Assembly: GCA_002345205.1 (NCBI GenBank)
Contig: DDVI01000118.1
Span: forward strand, 1 to 33,361
From: Bdellovibrionaceae bacterium UBA2316
Lineage (GTDB): Bacteria > Bdellovibrionota > Bdellovibrionia > Bdellovibrionales > Bdellovibrionaceae
Length of the DNA stretch: 33,361 bases
Reading direction: 5' to 3'
Part shown: positions 16,942 through 25,070 of the stretch, one piece after another
Position numbering within the stretch: position 1 is the stretch's first letter
Layout: each line of letters starts with the position of its first letter
Notes under the pieces: model-generated
The model's input: the letters and a program-made list of their open reading frames with translations, nothing else
What the model was told of the DNA's origin: nothing
Databases searched by the model: none
Position numbers and translations under genes: made by a program

Positions 16942-17270
16942 GGTTTTTCAGCAATCAGGTTTAGACTATTTCCCGCACGATCACCGTTTCCTAAAGGTTG
17001 CACGATAAAATTAATGTAGACTCAATCACTTCGGCTTAGAAGACAGCTCGGGATTTCCAGTAGAATCCGATCCTGACCGTGGACTCATCGTAAATACTAA
17101 AAACGTATCACGTTGAAACGAAAAACTGTCTACGGATTGAACGACTATCAACATAGTTATCAATATGATACAAACTATTGATTTCACTGGATATTTTTCA
17201 CAAATCAACCTAGACTTAAATCATATCCAGCAAGGAAGTTGGACGAAAAGCAAACGGATCTTGTAAAACC
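16942..17270. other. Intergenic stretch with one copy of a 15-bp direct repeat
   Basis: No convincing gene. A 60-codon minus-strand frame (17026-17208, TTG start) has a hydrophobic N-terminus but no ribosome binding site and no recognisable family. GTTTCCTAAAGGTTG at 16986-17000 recurs exactly at 17289-17303, just before the c-di-GMP aptamer. A weak promoter-like pair, TTGGAC (17239-17244) and TGTAAA (17262-17267) with 17-base spacing, could start the RNA downstream. Confidence 0.4.
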
Positions 17271-17324
17271 ACTAACTTATCAAAGGAGGTTTCCTAAAGG
17301 TTGATAAACGTTAGTTTATCCTTT

Positions 17325-17418
17325 CTTTGCCCAAGGCAAACTTCGCGAAAGCGAGGGACGCAAAGCTAGAGGGACTACGGTGTAAAAACCTTGTCTGCCA
17401 GCTACCAAAGGTAAGTAC
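17325..17418 (+). promoter_or_regulatory. Class I c-di-GMP riboswitch aptamer (GEMM-I)
   Basis: The GEMM-I core is plain. GGCAAA (17335-17340) leads into a stem capped by a GAAA tetraloop (CTTCGC 17341-17346, GAAA 17347-17350, GCGAGG 17351-17356). The near-invariant GGGACGCAAAGC (17355-17366) follows. The 3' part GCCAGCTACC...GGTA (17398-17412) fits the second helix that contains the tetraloop receptor. CTTTG (17325-17329) can pair with CAAAG (17406-17410) to close the domain. The assignment rests on this conserved core. Ligand binding is expected from the family. Confidence 0.88.
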
Positions 17419-17490
17419 CCGAGGGAAATTCGAGGTGTCAAATGGAAGGAAGAAATTCAAATATATTCATGGATTGGTTTCATTCCCCTT

Positions 17491-17536
17491 AGCTAGAAGA
17501 ACATCATTGAGGATGACTTCTAGCTTCTTTTTTTTC
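17491..17536 (+). terminator. Intrinsic terminator after the c-di-GMP riboswitch
   Basis: AGCTAGAAG (17491-17499) pairs with CTTCTAGCT (17517-17525). An inner CATC/GATG extension closes a small loop, and the stem is followed by a run of T interrupted once by C. It is a strong Rho-independent terminator about 70 bases after the aptamer. Confidence 0.88.
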
Positions 17537-17619
17537 TGAGCGTTCGGTTTAGCAAAATGTAATTCCACCCATAAACTTTATCTCAATTGCAACTTAGCTT
17601 TTTTGTATACCATCTTATT

Positions 17620-17648
17620 TTGACTTGGTTTTAGAACTAGTTTCTAAT
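17620..17648 (+). promoter_or_regulatory. Sigma-70-type promoter for the secreted protein gene
   Basis: TTGACT (17620-17625), a 17-base spacer and TCTAAT (17643-17648); each hexamer matches five of six consensus bases. Transcription would start about 10 bases before the ATG at 17664, close to the GAGGTG ribosome binding site. It lies downstream of the riboswitch terminator, so the gene does not need riboswitch read-through. Confidence 0.6.
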
Positions 17649-17663
17649 TTTTTCGAGGTGATT

Positions 17664-18380
17664 ATGATTAGCTTCGGGTTGATTGGATATATAGCGCTAT
17701 CGTTAAATTTTTCATTCGCAGAAACAAAGAATTTTTCTGCAGCTACTTGCCAAGAGTACAAACACGCGGAAATTTTTAATTCTAGCTTTTCCCCGGAAAA
17801 AGCAAATATAAACCAAAGCTGGATACTGGCCGGACTCGATAAAACTAAAAAATTGGTTTCTGCAGAATACCGTTGTCAAAATGGACGTACTCGCAAATTA
17901 ATTTATAACATGTCTCCTGAATCGACGGAAACCGGTACAGCTATTGCCGAAATACGATGTAATAAAAGCTTCCTCATTGAGCGTAGCATCTATCCTATGG
18001 GTGAAGGACACAGAAACAATTATGTCGATTTGAAAACATGCGAAGAGCTTGGTTTTGGCGATATTGAACGTTTTTCTGCGAATGGCCAGTTTGGCATCCT
18101 AGCAAAAGAGGCGGACGTAGAGGCTGGTTATACTTCTGATACTGGATCAATCTATATCCTAATATGCGAAAAAGGATCGTGCGTACGGAAAGGTAAAGAA
18201 TTATTTAAAGAAATGGGATTTACCGATCTCAAATGGCAAGATCCTAACACTATTATATTTAAGACCCTCAACTTACGATCGACGTTTGATCACAGCGTTA
18301 AGCCTAATAAACAGTTATGCTCAATCAGATTTAAAGACAATAGCTATAAAATCGAGTGCAAAGAGGACTCAGTTAAGTAG
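17664..18380 (+). CDS. Secreted protein of unknown function
   Basis: Not recognised. The 238-residue product has a signal peptide (MISFGLIGYIALSLNFSFAE, cleavage probably near residue 19-20). The mature part has several cysteines, including the CRCNK-like region around residue 100 and CEKGSC near 170, suggesting disulfide bonds and a periplasmic or surface location. The ATG at 17664 is preceded by GAGGTG at 3 bases. The longer frame from 17625 would start inside the promoter. It is followed by a bidirectional terminator shared with the convergent mltD-like gene. Its position next to the c-di-GMP RNA may be coincidental. Confidence 0.65.
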   Translation: MISFGLIGYIALSLNFSFAETKNFSAATCQEYKHAEIFNSSFSPEKANINQSWILAGLDKTKKLVSAEYRCQNGRTRKLIYNMSPESTETGTAIAEIRCNKSFLIERSIYPMGEGHRNNYVDLKTCEELGFGDIERFSANGQFGILAKEADVEAGYTSDTGSIYILICEKGSCVRKGKELFKEMGFTDLKWQDPNTIIFKTLNLRSTFDHSVKPNKQLCSIRFKDNSYKIECKEDSVK

Positions 18381-18440
18381 TCTACGCATCTGAGCTTTCA
18401 AAAAAAGCCGACACCAGCGGGTCAACATCCATTTAAAATA

Positions 18441-18475
18441 AAAAAGGCTTCCCCATTTGGAAAGCCTTTTTTATT
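18441..18475. terminator. Bidirectional intrinsic terminator
   Basis: AAAAAAGGCTTCC and GGAAAGCCTTTTTT form a hairpin with one or two mismatches, flanked by A and T tracts on both strands. It sits between the convergent secreted-protein gene (plus strand) and the mltD-like gene (minus strand) and can serve both. Confidence 0.8.
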
Positions 18476-18496
18476 TTTGAAGTTCTTGCGTGGAAT

Positions 18497-20281
18497 TTAA
18501 TTCACCGTCGGAATTAGGATTCGTTGACCCACAAGGATCTTGGATGAATTTCTAATTTTGTTCTTAGATTTGATATCCGATAAGTTGATATCGTATTTGT
18601 TTGCGATCTTTTCCAAGTTTTCGCCGCGTCTTACGATGTGGTAGGTTTTCTTCGGCTGTTTCTTTGTCTTTGCTTTAACTACCATGTTTTTTGCTACGGC
18701 GATTTGGCGTCTGCCTTTGTTGATTTTCTTTTGTGTTGAATCCTGCGAGTTTTGGCTCTTCTTTGTAGTTGTTTCGTCTTTGTTATCCGATACATCTGCA
18801 GGTAAGCGGATTTTTGCGCCAACTTTTAGAACGCGGCCTCGACGGATCGAGTTCAGTTTCTTTAAATTTTCTACTGTCGTGTTGTACTTCATAGCAATGC
18901 TAAACAAGGAATCGCCAGATTGTACGATGTAGAATTTTGAAATGCCGTCAACCGTCGGCGAGTTAGTTTGCACCATCGCTTCTGTTTTTTCTTGTGACTG
19001 ACTATTGCTTGCAACGGGTTTGCTATCCGCTGGACTTGTCGTCGCCGTCGAAGGGGCCTGCGTTTTGTAGCTCACTTTTGAAACGCGTGGTGTACGATCA
19101 GGAACTGAAATTCTTGACCCTACTTTTAAACGTTTCTTTCTAGGGATATCATTTAAATCTCTTAAGTACGCGACCGTCGTGCGGAACTTACGCGCGATCG
19201 TATATAATGAATCGCCACGACGAATACGGTATTCCTGTGTATCGCCCGCATCGGCTACGAATTCCACTTTATCCACCTTAGATTCATTCGCTGCTAATTT
19301 TGCAGCCTCTAATGTGCCCACTGGGATACGTAGAGTTAATGAGTTATTAGAGAGAGTTGCGATTTCGCCTTTGAATTTTGGATTCAGGGCTTTGAAGTCT
19401 TCGTAGTTTAAGCCCATCTTTTCTGACATGATTCTTAAATTTAGAGGCTCATTTAATTTTACCGTATCGAATTCGATCGGCGGTAAATAATCGATCTCAC
19501 CGAAACCATATTTATCTGGATCTTTGGCGATCAATCGTGCCGCTAAATATTTTGGAATATAGTTCACAGTTTCACGAGGTAAGCGTTTTTTCTTGGCGAT
19601 TTCCCAAAAATCGCGGGTGTCTAGACGGTTGATTTCGCGTTTAACTTTGCCTTCACCCACGTTGTACGACGCCATTGATAAATACCAAGAGCCGAACATT
19701 GAATATAAAGCTTTGAAATAATCTGCGGCGGCTTGAGTAGCAACCTCTGGGTCACGACGTTCATCAACGAACTTATTGATTTCTAGACCATAACGTTTAC
19801 CCGTACCGCGAATAAACTGCCAGTACCCCACTGCCGACGCGTGGCTGGTCGCGCGTGCGCTGAAACCTGATTCGATCAGCGCAATATAAAATAAATCTTC
19901 TGGTAATTTGTTATCACGGAGAACCTTCTTCATTAGTTTTTCGTAACGTGCTGAACGCGCTAAATATCGTTCCATATGACCACGGCCTTTGCCTTGAAAA
20001 TAGCCAATCCATTTTTCAACCAATGGATTTACTTCACTTGGAATTTCGTCAAATTCAGACACTTTATCATTTGAAGGTTTGTCTTCTTGCAAATGGAAAG
20101 AATCTAGAGTCGGAGCCGGAGCATCACCGTCACCCGTTACATTCGTAGTTGCTGTCGCTGGACCATTTGTAGGGTCAGTCGGAATTGCGTTCTTTTCTGC
20201 TTTATTAGAGGTATGGGCGCAGCTTGCTAAAAATGCTACACTCAAAAGCAGAACGCTCAGTTTACTGGTCCATCTTTGCAT
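18497..20281 (-). CDS. mltD: Membrane-bound lytic murein transglycosylase D-like, three LysM domains
   Basis: A 594-residue lipoprotein that cleaves peptidoglycan glycan strands to 1,6-anhydro ends. The signal peptide ends in LASC (Cys21). The lysozyme-like SLT domain spans about 110-215: catalytic Glu137 in ALIESGFSARATS, then AVGYWQFIRGTGKRYGL and SMASYNVGEGKV. Three LysM peptidoglycan-binding modules follow at about 350-394, 450-494 and 547-591, joined by Ser/Thr/Gln- and Lys-rich linkers. E. coli MltD is about 450 residues with fewer LysM repeats, so this version is extended. AAGGA lies about 11 bases before the ATG. It is 81 bases downstream of the slt gene on the same strand and may be partly co-transcribed with the bat operon. 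Confidence 0.92.
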   Translation of the reverse strand: MQRWTSKLSVLLLSVAFLASCAHTSNKAEKNAIPTDPTNGPATATTNVTGDGDAPAPTLDSFHLQEDKPSNDKVSEFDEIPSEVNPLVEKWIGYFQGKGRGHMERYLARSARYEKLMKKVLRDNKLPEDLFYIALIESGFSARATSHASAVGYWQFIRGTGKRYGLEINKFVDERRDPEVATQAAADYFKALYSMFGSWYLSMASYNVGEGKVKREINRLDTRDFWEIAKKKRLPRETVNYIPKYLAARLIAKDPDKYGFGEIDYLPPIEFDTVKLNEPLNLRIMSEKMGLNYEDFKALNPKFKGEIATLSNNSLTLRIPVGTLEAAKLAANESKVDKVEFVADAGDTQEYRIRRGDSLYTIARKFRTTVAYLRDLNDIPRKKRLKVGSRISVPDRTPRVSKVSYKTQAPSTATTSPADSKPVASNSQSQEKTEAMVQTNSPTVDGISKFYIVQSGDSLFSIAMKYNTTVENLKKLNSIRRGRVLKVGAKIRLPADVSDNKDETTTKKSQNSQDSTQKKINKGRRQIAVAKNMVVKAKTKKQPKKTYHIVRRGENLEKIANKYDINLSDIKSKNKIRNSSKILVGQRILIPTVN

Positions 20282-20362
20282 ATAATATGTATCCTTTGTT
20301 GAAACTTAGATTAACAAAAATCGGGCTCATTTCAACGCAGGATTTACAATATTTCGTAAGAT

Positions 20363-22342
20363 TTATTTTAAAACAAAATCTCGCCAGAAGTCGGGTCTAT
20401 ATTGGAACTCGCCCTTCGCGATAAGCTCGTACATCAAGGCGTTGCGAAGTATCGATTTAACGTAGCCTGTCGTTTCTGCCCAGGGTAATTCGTCAATCCA
20501 TAAATCTTCTAATCCCGCATAGTCTTTTTCCTGGACCGTTTCAAAGATCTTTTTTGTAATTTCACGTTGATTTACAAACGTCTTGATTTTATGCGGTCCC
20601 GCGTTGTAACCCGCAAGAGCCAGTGGTACGTGGTAATTCATTTCCTTCACCACTTGATGAATGTAAAACACACCCATCGGAATATTAATTTCTGGGCGAT
20701 ATAAATCGTCAGGGAATTCAATTTTTAATTTCAGACGATCTGCAACTTCCATCGCCGTTGGTTGAATCATCTGCATCAAACCCGCGGCGTTAGAGGTCGA
20801 CAGGGCTTTTAAACCAAACGAACTTTCCTGACGAATCAAACTTAAAATAATATGCTCGTGCAATGGATAACGATCCTTTTCTTTTTGAATCAGACTTAAA
20901 TATGTTTTTGGATAGATCTCTTTAATAGCCTCAAGCGAGCGCACTTCATTGTACGATTCCAAAAGAGGCGTCACGTTTTTCACAGTTAAAGGATGAAGAT
21001 CTGCTTTTGATAGCACCATGGAAATATAAAAAACTTTCAGGGGATTAGTCGGCCACGTAAAACTTTGCATTTCTTGCTGAGCTTCGAGCACCCAACCCGC
21101 CTCTGATAATTTAATAAAACGCGACCAAACCTCTGCTGTTTTTCCAGTCAGTGTCCACGATATGGGTGCCATTTCGGAACCCTTAGCTGGCTTGATTTTC
21201 CCGCCGTTAAGTTCCGCTTTGATGCGCAGTCCATAATAGGAGAACGGAAAATCATTTGCGAATTTAGTTTTCTCGTCTATTTCGCGAGCATCTTTGTTGT
21301 ACTGGAGTGTGCGCAGCCACCAATATCGTCCGGTGATATCGTACTTTTCGCGATCCAGCTGAACTAAACGTTGAAAATATTTTTGCGCCTCTTTCACCTC
21401 ACCCGTGCGCAAACAAACCAGCCCGGATCGAAAAAGTGCTTCTTCAAAATCGACACTTTCAGAATAGTAATTTAAAACAATTTTGAAATAATCCAGTGAT
21501 TTTCCGTACTCACCGATGAATTCATTAGAACGACCCAGCATCATGGAAAATTCACGATATAGTTCTGAGTTTTTAAAATAGCTTTCCAATTTTGGTCCGT
21601 GCTCGGTAAGTTTTTTGTAATCCATTTTTCGGTAGATGGATTTCATTGAATCAAACACCGGCTCGATCTGCACAATTGCTTTTCCTGAGTCTAGCGCTAA
21701 TACAGCTTCTTCTAAACCGATTAGTTTTTTGTAATCGCTGGATTCGTCGGGACTTGAATCAAAAATAACTTTGCTTTTCTGTGCCATCGTCATCGAAGGC
21801 TGTTTGGAATCTAGCTGCGTTTGATACCATTTTTTAATTTCAGTATTTTGAAAGACTTCGTCGATTTCTAAAAAATCGATAAGTTTATCTTTTAACTTCG
21901 CTGTCTTTTTGGGATCTTTTTCAATTGCGGCGATAGTTTGCAGAACTATTTTCTGAGTTAACGACACTGTCGAGTTACGCCAAGGGCCGTTCAATACACG
22001 TATGCTGTGCAAACGAATATTATCAAAGAAAGTCAGAACTGTTTTCTGATCAAACTTTTCATCCGTGATTTTAAAAATACAGCTCGACCAAACATTGATG
22101 ATCCAACCATCAATCTGTTTGTTTTTGGAAAATAAAGAAGGCCCCTTTGTAACGCACTCTTTATACTTCTTGTCGATTTCTAACCGGCGCCAACTGGATA
22201 GCTGTCCTTTTAGTTTTGGATTTTCATAGACGTTTTCAAATTTAAATTTCTTTAAATCTTTCGGAAAAGATAGATCCACCACATTCGCAGCCAGAACGGG
22301 CCCCGCTACGACCGATAACAGAATAGCTTTTAATAATTTCAT
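20363..22342 (-). CDS. slt: Soluble lytic murein transglycosylase, Slt70-like
   Basis: A 659-residue periplasmic peptidoglycan-cleaving enzyme. A signal peptide (MKLLKAILLSVVAGPVLAA) is followed by a long alpha-helical region with TPR-like repeats (about 200-480), matching the ring-shaped domain of Slt70. The C-terminal SLT domain has catalytic Glu506 in SLIRQESSFGLKALSTSNAAG, then GLMQMIQPTA and LALAGYNAGPHKI. The length is close to E. coli Slt70 (645). Its ATG directly abuts the batD stop with no gap, so it is translationally coupled to the Bat operon, an unusual position that suggests a shared job at the cell wall. Confidence 0.92.
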   Translation of the reverse strand: MKLLKAILLSVVAGPVLAANVVDLSFPKDLKKFKFENVYENPKLKGQLSSWRRLEIDKKYKECVTKGPSLFSKNKQIDGWIINVWSSCIFKITDEKFDQKTVLTFFDNIRLHSIRVLNGPWRNSTVSLTQKIVLQTIAAIEKDPKKTAKLKDKLIDFLEIDEVFQNTEIKKWYQTQLDSKQPSMTMAQKSKVIFDSSPDESSDYKKLIGLEEAVLALDSGKAIVQIEPVFDSMKSIYRKMDYKKLTEHGPKLESYFKNSELYREFSMMLGRSNEFIGEYGKSLDYFKIVLNYYSESVDFEEALFRSGLVCLRTGEVKEAQKYFQRLVQLDREKYDITGRYWWLRTLQYNKDAREIDEKTKFANDFPFSYYGLRIKAELNGGKIKPAKGSEMAPISWTLTGKTAEVWSRFIKLSEAGWVLEAQQEMQSFTWPTNPLKVFYISMVLSKADLHPLTVKNVTPLLESYNEVRSLEAIKEIYPKTYLSLIQKEKDRYPLHEHIILSLIRQESSFGLKALSTSNAAGLMQMIQPTAMEVADRLKLKIEFPDDLYRPEINIPMGVFYIHQVVKEMNYHVPLALAGYNAGPHKIKTFVNQREITKKIFETVQEKDYAGLEDLWIDELPWAETTGYVKSILRNALMYELIAKGEFQYRPDFWRDFVLK

Positions 22343-24292
22343 TTATTTTTCCAAACATTTATTGAGAACGATCTTCATCTTCTCGAAGTTCTTTTTAATA
22401 TCTACTGGATTTTTTAATTTTTCGCTCAATTCATCCGGTGCAAAGCTTAGCGTCTGGAAGTATTCAAATAGAGCTAGAATATCTTTTTCGTAATCACGGC
22501 GAATATCCGTCGGCATTTTATCAAGCAATTTACGAATCTCTAATGAACCACCGCCTTCTCCGGCTAGTTCACCTAGGACGAAGTAGAAAACATTCGTAAC
22601 TTCAATAAAGGTTTCCTTGTTCGGCTTAGACGTAATTTTCTTTTCAATTTTATCGATCTTTCTATTTAATTCTTTCTTCAAATCGCGGCTCATTTTTCTC
22701 CAGCCAAATGCGACCGATGCATACCCCACCATAACGACTAGGATTAGCCCAAACACGACGAACCAAACGATCATGCGGTTTTGTATTGGAGTCCCGTTAT
22801 AGGCATTAGCATCCGTAATTACAGATGGTAATGTTAATGGTGCGACCGTTGGCGCCGCTTTACCAGTTACTGTTTTATAGGAATCCGCTACGTTTGCTTT
22901 ATCTCCTGGCAGAACTTCAATTGGAATTTCAATTGCTTTTTGGGTTTCGTATTTACCTGTTTCTGGATTGAAATAGCTCATCTCAATACCAGGTAACACG
23001 ATTTTGCCGTCTTTAAGTGGAATCAAAATAATTTCAAATTCTTTAAAGCTCTGACCATTTTTAAAGAACTTAGCGTCGTTACGAACTTCAAAAACTTCGA
23101 CGCCTTCCGGCCAATTAATTCCGGGTAGTTCAATTCCCTTGGCGTTTCCAAAACCTTCGAATTTCAATTTAAATTTCATCGGCTGATTAGCCACCGGCTG
23201 GCTGCCTTCAATTTGCGAACTCACTTTAAACTTGCCAACCGCGCCGCTGAAGGAAGCGGGACGACCTTCAGCAGGCAAAGGTTTAACTTTAATTTTCACA
23301 CGTTGAGATGACTTTGTGTATTCATACACTTTACCCAAATTAAAACCAAAATTTTGATTTGGCAGACGCACTTTAGATTTAATTTTAAATTCGTCGATAA
23401 CGGTATCGCCTGATTTTAACGGAAACAGAGCGTGACGGGCCAACAAGGCCTTCTTAAAGGCCACTCCGTTGATGACTTCTTGGTAAAATTGAATCGCAGG
23501 GACTTCTTCGATTATTTCTTTCCAGAAACCTTTTAAATCTGGAAATTTGGTACGATCCAAACTTTCCAATTGTCCGCGCGTGACTAGGTACCAACTAACA
23601 ACGATTTGTTCACCTTCGTAGACTTCGGTTTTATCGACTTCGACTTGAATGAAGAACGCTTCGTTTGTATTGTTTGGTGTCGAACGGAATGCCGGTTCCT
23701 TTAGCAAAGCAGGATTCATGGATTCATCAGGTTCCGGCTGCTGTCCCTGACCACCTTGCTGAGGCACACCCCGGCCACGCATCACCTGATTAAACAATTC
23801 CTCTTCCATTTTGTGCATTTGGGCAAATGGATCATCTTCATCACCGAACAAGGCTTCCATTGGATCTGCGTGGGGTTGATGTACAGGTTTAGCTGCGACA
23901 TTTATTGGAATGCTTTCTGTTTTAAATTCTTTGCCGTCAACGACGACACTAAACGGTTTGATCACTTTCTGGCCAGGTGAAACAGCTTGCAATTTATACG
24001 TAAACGTCACGATTTGTTGCGAGTTATATTCCATCCCGTTAGGTCCAGACTGCATACGTGTGGAAACCTGCGTGCTTTTGTGTGGGCCCTGCGCACGAAA
24101 ACCGTCAAATGGCGGCGGCACGGGTTCATCAATTTTAACATCGGATTTTGAGCTTACCCGAAGTTCAAGGTTAACCGATTGGCCAACGCCGATCTTGTCC
24201 GACAATAGTTCAGCCTGAACAACGATCTGTGCAAGCGATGTCGAGGCTACAAATAGAAAAAGTAAAAGAACTAAATTACCAATCTTTTTCAC
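22343..24292 (-). CDS. batD: BatD-like aerotolerance operon protein
   Basis: A 649-residue membrane-anchored periplasmic protein of the BatD family. A signal peptide (VKKIGNLVLLLFLFVASTSLAQ) is followed by tandem Ig-like beta domains starting IVVQAELLSDKIGVGQSVNL. A transmembrane helix lies near residues 508-530 (MIVWFVVFGLILVVMVGYA), and a cytoplasmic helical tail follows. The start is a GTG at 24292 with AAGGA 8 bases upstream; the longer frame to 24367 only adds out-of-register sequence. It overlaps the batC-like gene by 17 bases. BatD partners BatA/BatB in a poorly understood envelope-stress complex first linked to aerotolerance in Bacteroides. Confidence 0.88.
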   Translation of the reverse strand: MKKIGNLVLLLFLFVASTSLAQIVVQAELLSDKIGVGQSVNLELRVSSKSDVKIDEPVPPPFDGFRAQGPHKSTQVSTRMQSGPNGMEYNSQQIVTFTYKLQAVSPGQKVIKPFSVVVDGKEFKTESIPINVAAKPVHQPHADPMEALFGDEDDPFAQMHKMEEELFNQVMRGRGVPQQGGQGQQPEPDESMNPALLKEPAFRSTPNNTNEAFFIQVEVDKTEVYEGEQIVVSWYLVTRGQLESLDRTKFPDLKGFWKEIIEEVPAIQFYQEVINGVAFKKALLARHALFPLKSGDTVIDEFKIKSKVRLPNQNFGFNLGKVYEYTKSSQRVKIKVKPLPAEGRPASFSGAVGKFKVSSQIEGSQPVANQPMKFKLKFEGFGNAKGIELPGINWPEGVEVFEVRNDAKFFKNGQSFKEFEIILIPLKDGKIVLPGIEMSYFNPETGKYETQKAIEIPIEVLPGDKANVADSYKTVTGKAAPTVAPLTLPSVITDANAYNGTPIQNRMIVWFVVFGLILVVMVGYASVAFGWRKMSRDLKKELNRKIDKIEKKITSKPNKETFIEVTNVFYFVLGELAGEGGGSLEIRKLLDKMPTDIRRDYEKDILALFEYFQTLSFAPDELSEKLKNPVDIKKNFEKMKIVLNKCLEK

Positions 24293-25070
24293 GTGGAGCT
24301 TCCTTGGTCTGATTCTGTTTTGAAAACTGGGAACGCATTTTTTTCTCTTGCTGGGAAATTTCACCAAAGATCTTTTGAACGTTTTCTTTAGTTAACTCCC
24401 CTTTAAAATCACGAGGCTTGTATTTTGGGCTCGAGGTCATGTTCTTTGGCTTATCACCATCTTTATCCTGATCCTTGTCGTCCTTGTTATCGCCGTCTTT
24501 ACCGTCTTTGCCGTTTTTATCTTTGTTCGGGTCTTTGTTGTTATCTTTAGAGTCGCCGTCACCACCGCCTTGTTTTTTCTGCAGCAACAATTCAATATTA
24601 GTTTTTACTTCTATCGAATTCGGATTAATGCCCAACGCATCTTGATATTTCTGTAGTGCTTCGTCGATCTTGTTATCACGCGCTAACAACTGAGCTTGAT
24701 TAAAAAGCGATGCGAACAGTGTGGTATATAAGGCGTTTAATTCCCATTTTGTATGAATGGGTTGTTTTTCTAATTGTTCGATATCATTATGCGCATACTC
24801 TTCCGCATTTTTGTAGAGCTTCATCGCGCGTTCGGTATCTTTTAAAACATCGTATGTCGATCCTAAATTAGAATGCACCGCCGGTAACAATGGCTCAACC
24901 TCTAGGGCTTTTAAATACCCCATTTGGTTTTCATCCATTGATTTTTCTTTAATTTTCTTAGAGGTCGTATTGTTATAGTAAATGGCTCTTAAATCCGTGA
25001 ACTGGCAACCCGACACAAGCAGAGACAACGCTATGGATAGACTTAAAATGCTATTTCGAAGTATCGACAT
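24276..25070 (-). CDS. batC: BatC/BatE-like TPR lipoprotein with acidic/basic low-complexity region
   Basis: A 264-residue lipoprotein. Its signal ends in LVSGC, from the ATG at 25070 (AGGA upstream). Two to three TPR repeats follow: YLKALEVEPLLPAVHSNLGS and, further on, IDEALQKYQDALGINPNSIE. Next is a stretch of about 45 residues built almost only of Lys, Asp, Asn and Gly. The C-terminal segment resembles the BatC tail (YKPRDFKGELTKENVQKIF). TPR proteins of this position (BatC, BatE) serve as scaffolds of the Bat complex. It overlaps batB by 20 bases and batD by 17 bases. Confidence 0.82.
   Translation of the reverse strand: MSILRNSILSLSIALSLLVSGCQFTDLRAIYYNNTTSKKIKEKSMDENQMGYLKALEVEPLLPAVHSNLGSTYDVLKDTERAMKLYKNAEEYAHNDIEQLEKQPIHTKWELNALYTTLFASLFNQAQLLARDNKIDEALQKYQDALGINPNSIEVKTNIELLLQKKQGGGDGDSKDNNKDPNKDKNGKDGKDGDNKDDKDQDKDGDKPKNMTSSPKYKPRDFKGELTKENVQKIFGEISQQEKKMRSQFSKQNQTKEAPREKDW

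Larger units (their letters stand above)
17271..17536 (+). ncRNA. Stand-alone c-di-GMP riboswitch RNA, merRNA-like
   Basis: A roughly 265-base region reads as one transcription unit: a 5' leader hairpin (17271-17315), a class I c-di-GMP aptamer (about 17325-17418) and an intrinsic terminator (17491-17536). No gene of normal size lies between aptamer and terminator, and the next gene has its own promoter beyond the terminator. The unit therefore looks like a free-standing RNA and not a 5' UTR. The attack-phase transcriptome of Bdellovibrio bacteriovorus contains a massively expressed class I c-di-GMP riboswitch RNA (merRNA) that has been discussed as a c-di-GMP reservoir. This locus matches that description in layout. 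Ends are estimates. A 16-codon frame (17442-17492) with a GAGGTG site lies inside. Confidence 0.7.

Noticed and set aside
17026..17208. Minus-strand ORF of 60 codons with a hydrophobic N-terminus
   Set aside because: TTG start, no ribosome binding site, no recognisable family; kept only as part of the intergenic description.
17327..17539. Plus-strand ORF of 70 codons
   Set aside because: It runs through the c-di-GMP aptamer and the terminator; composition is explained by RNA structure and no ribosome binding site precedes it.
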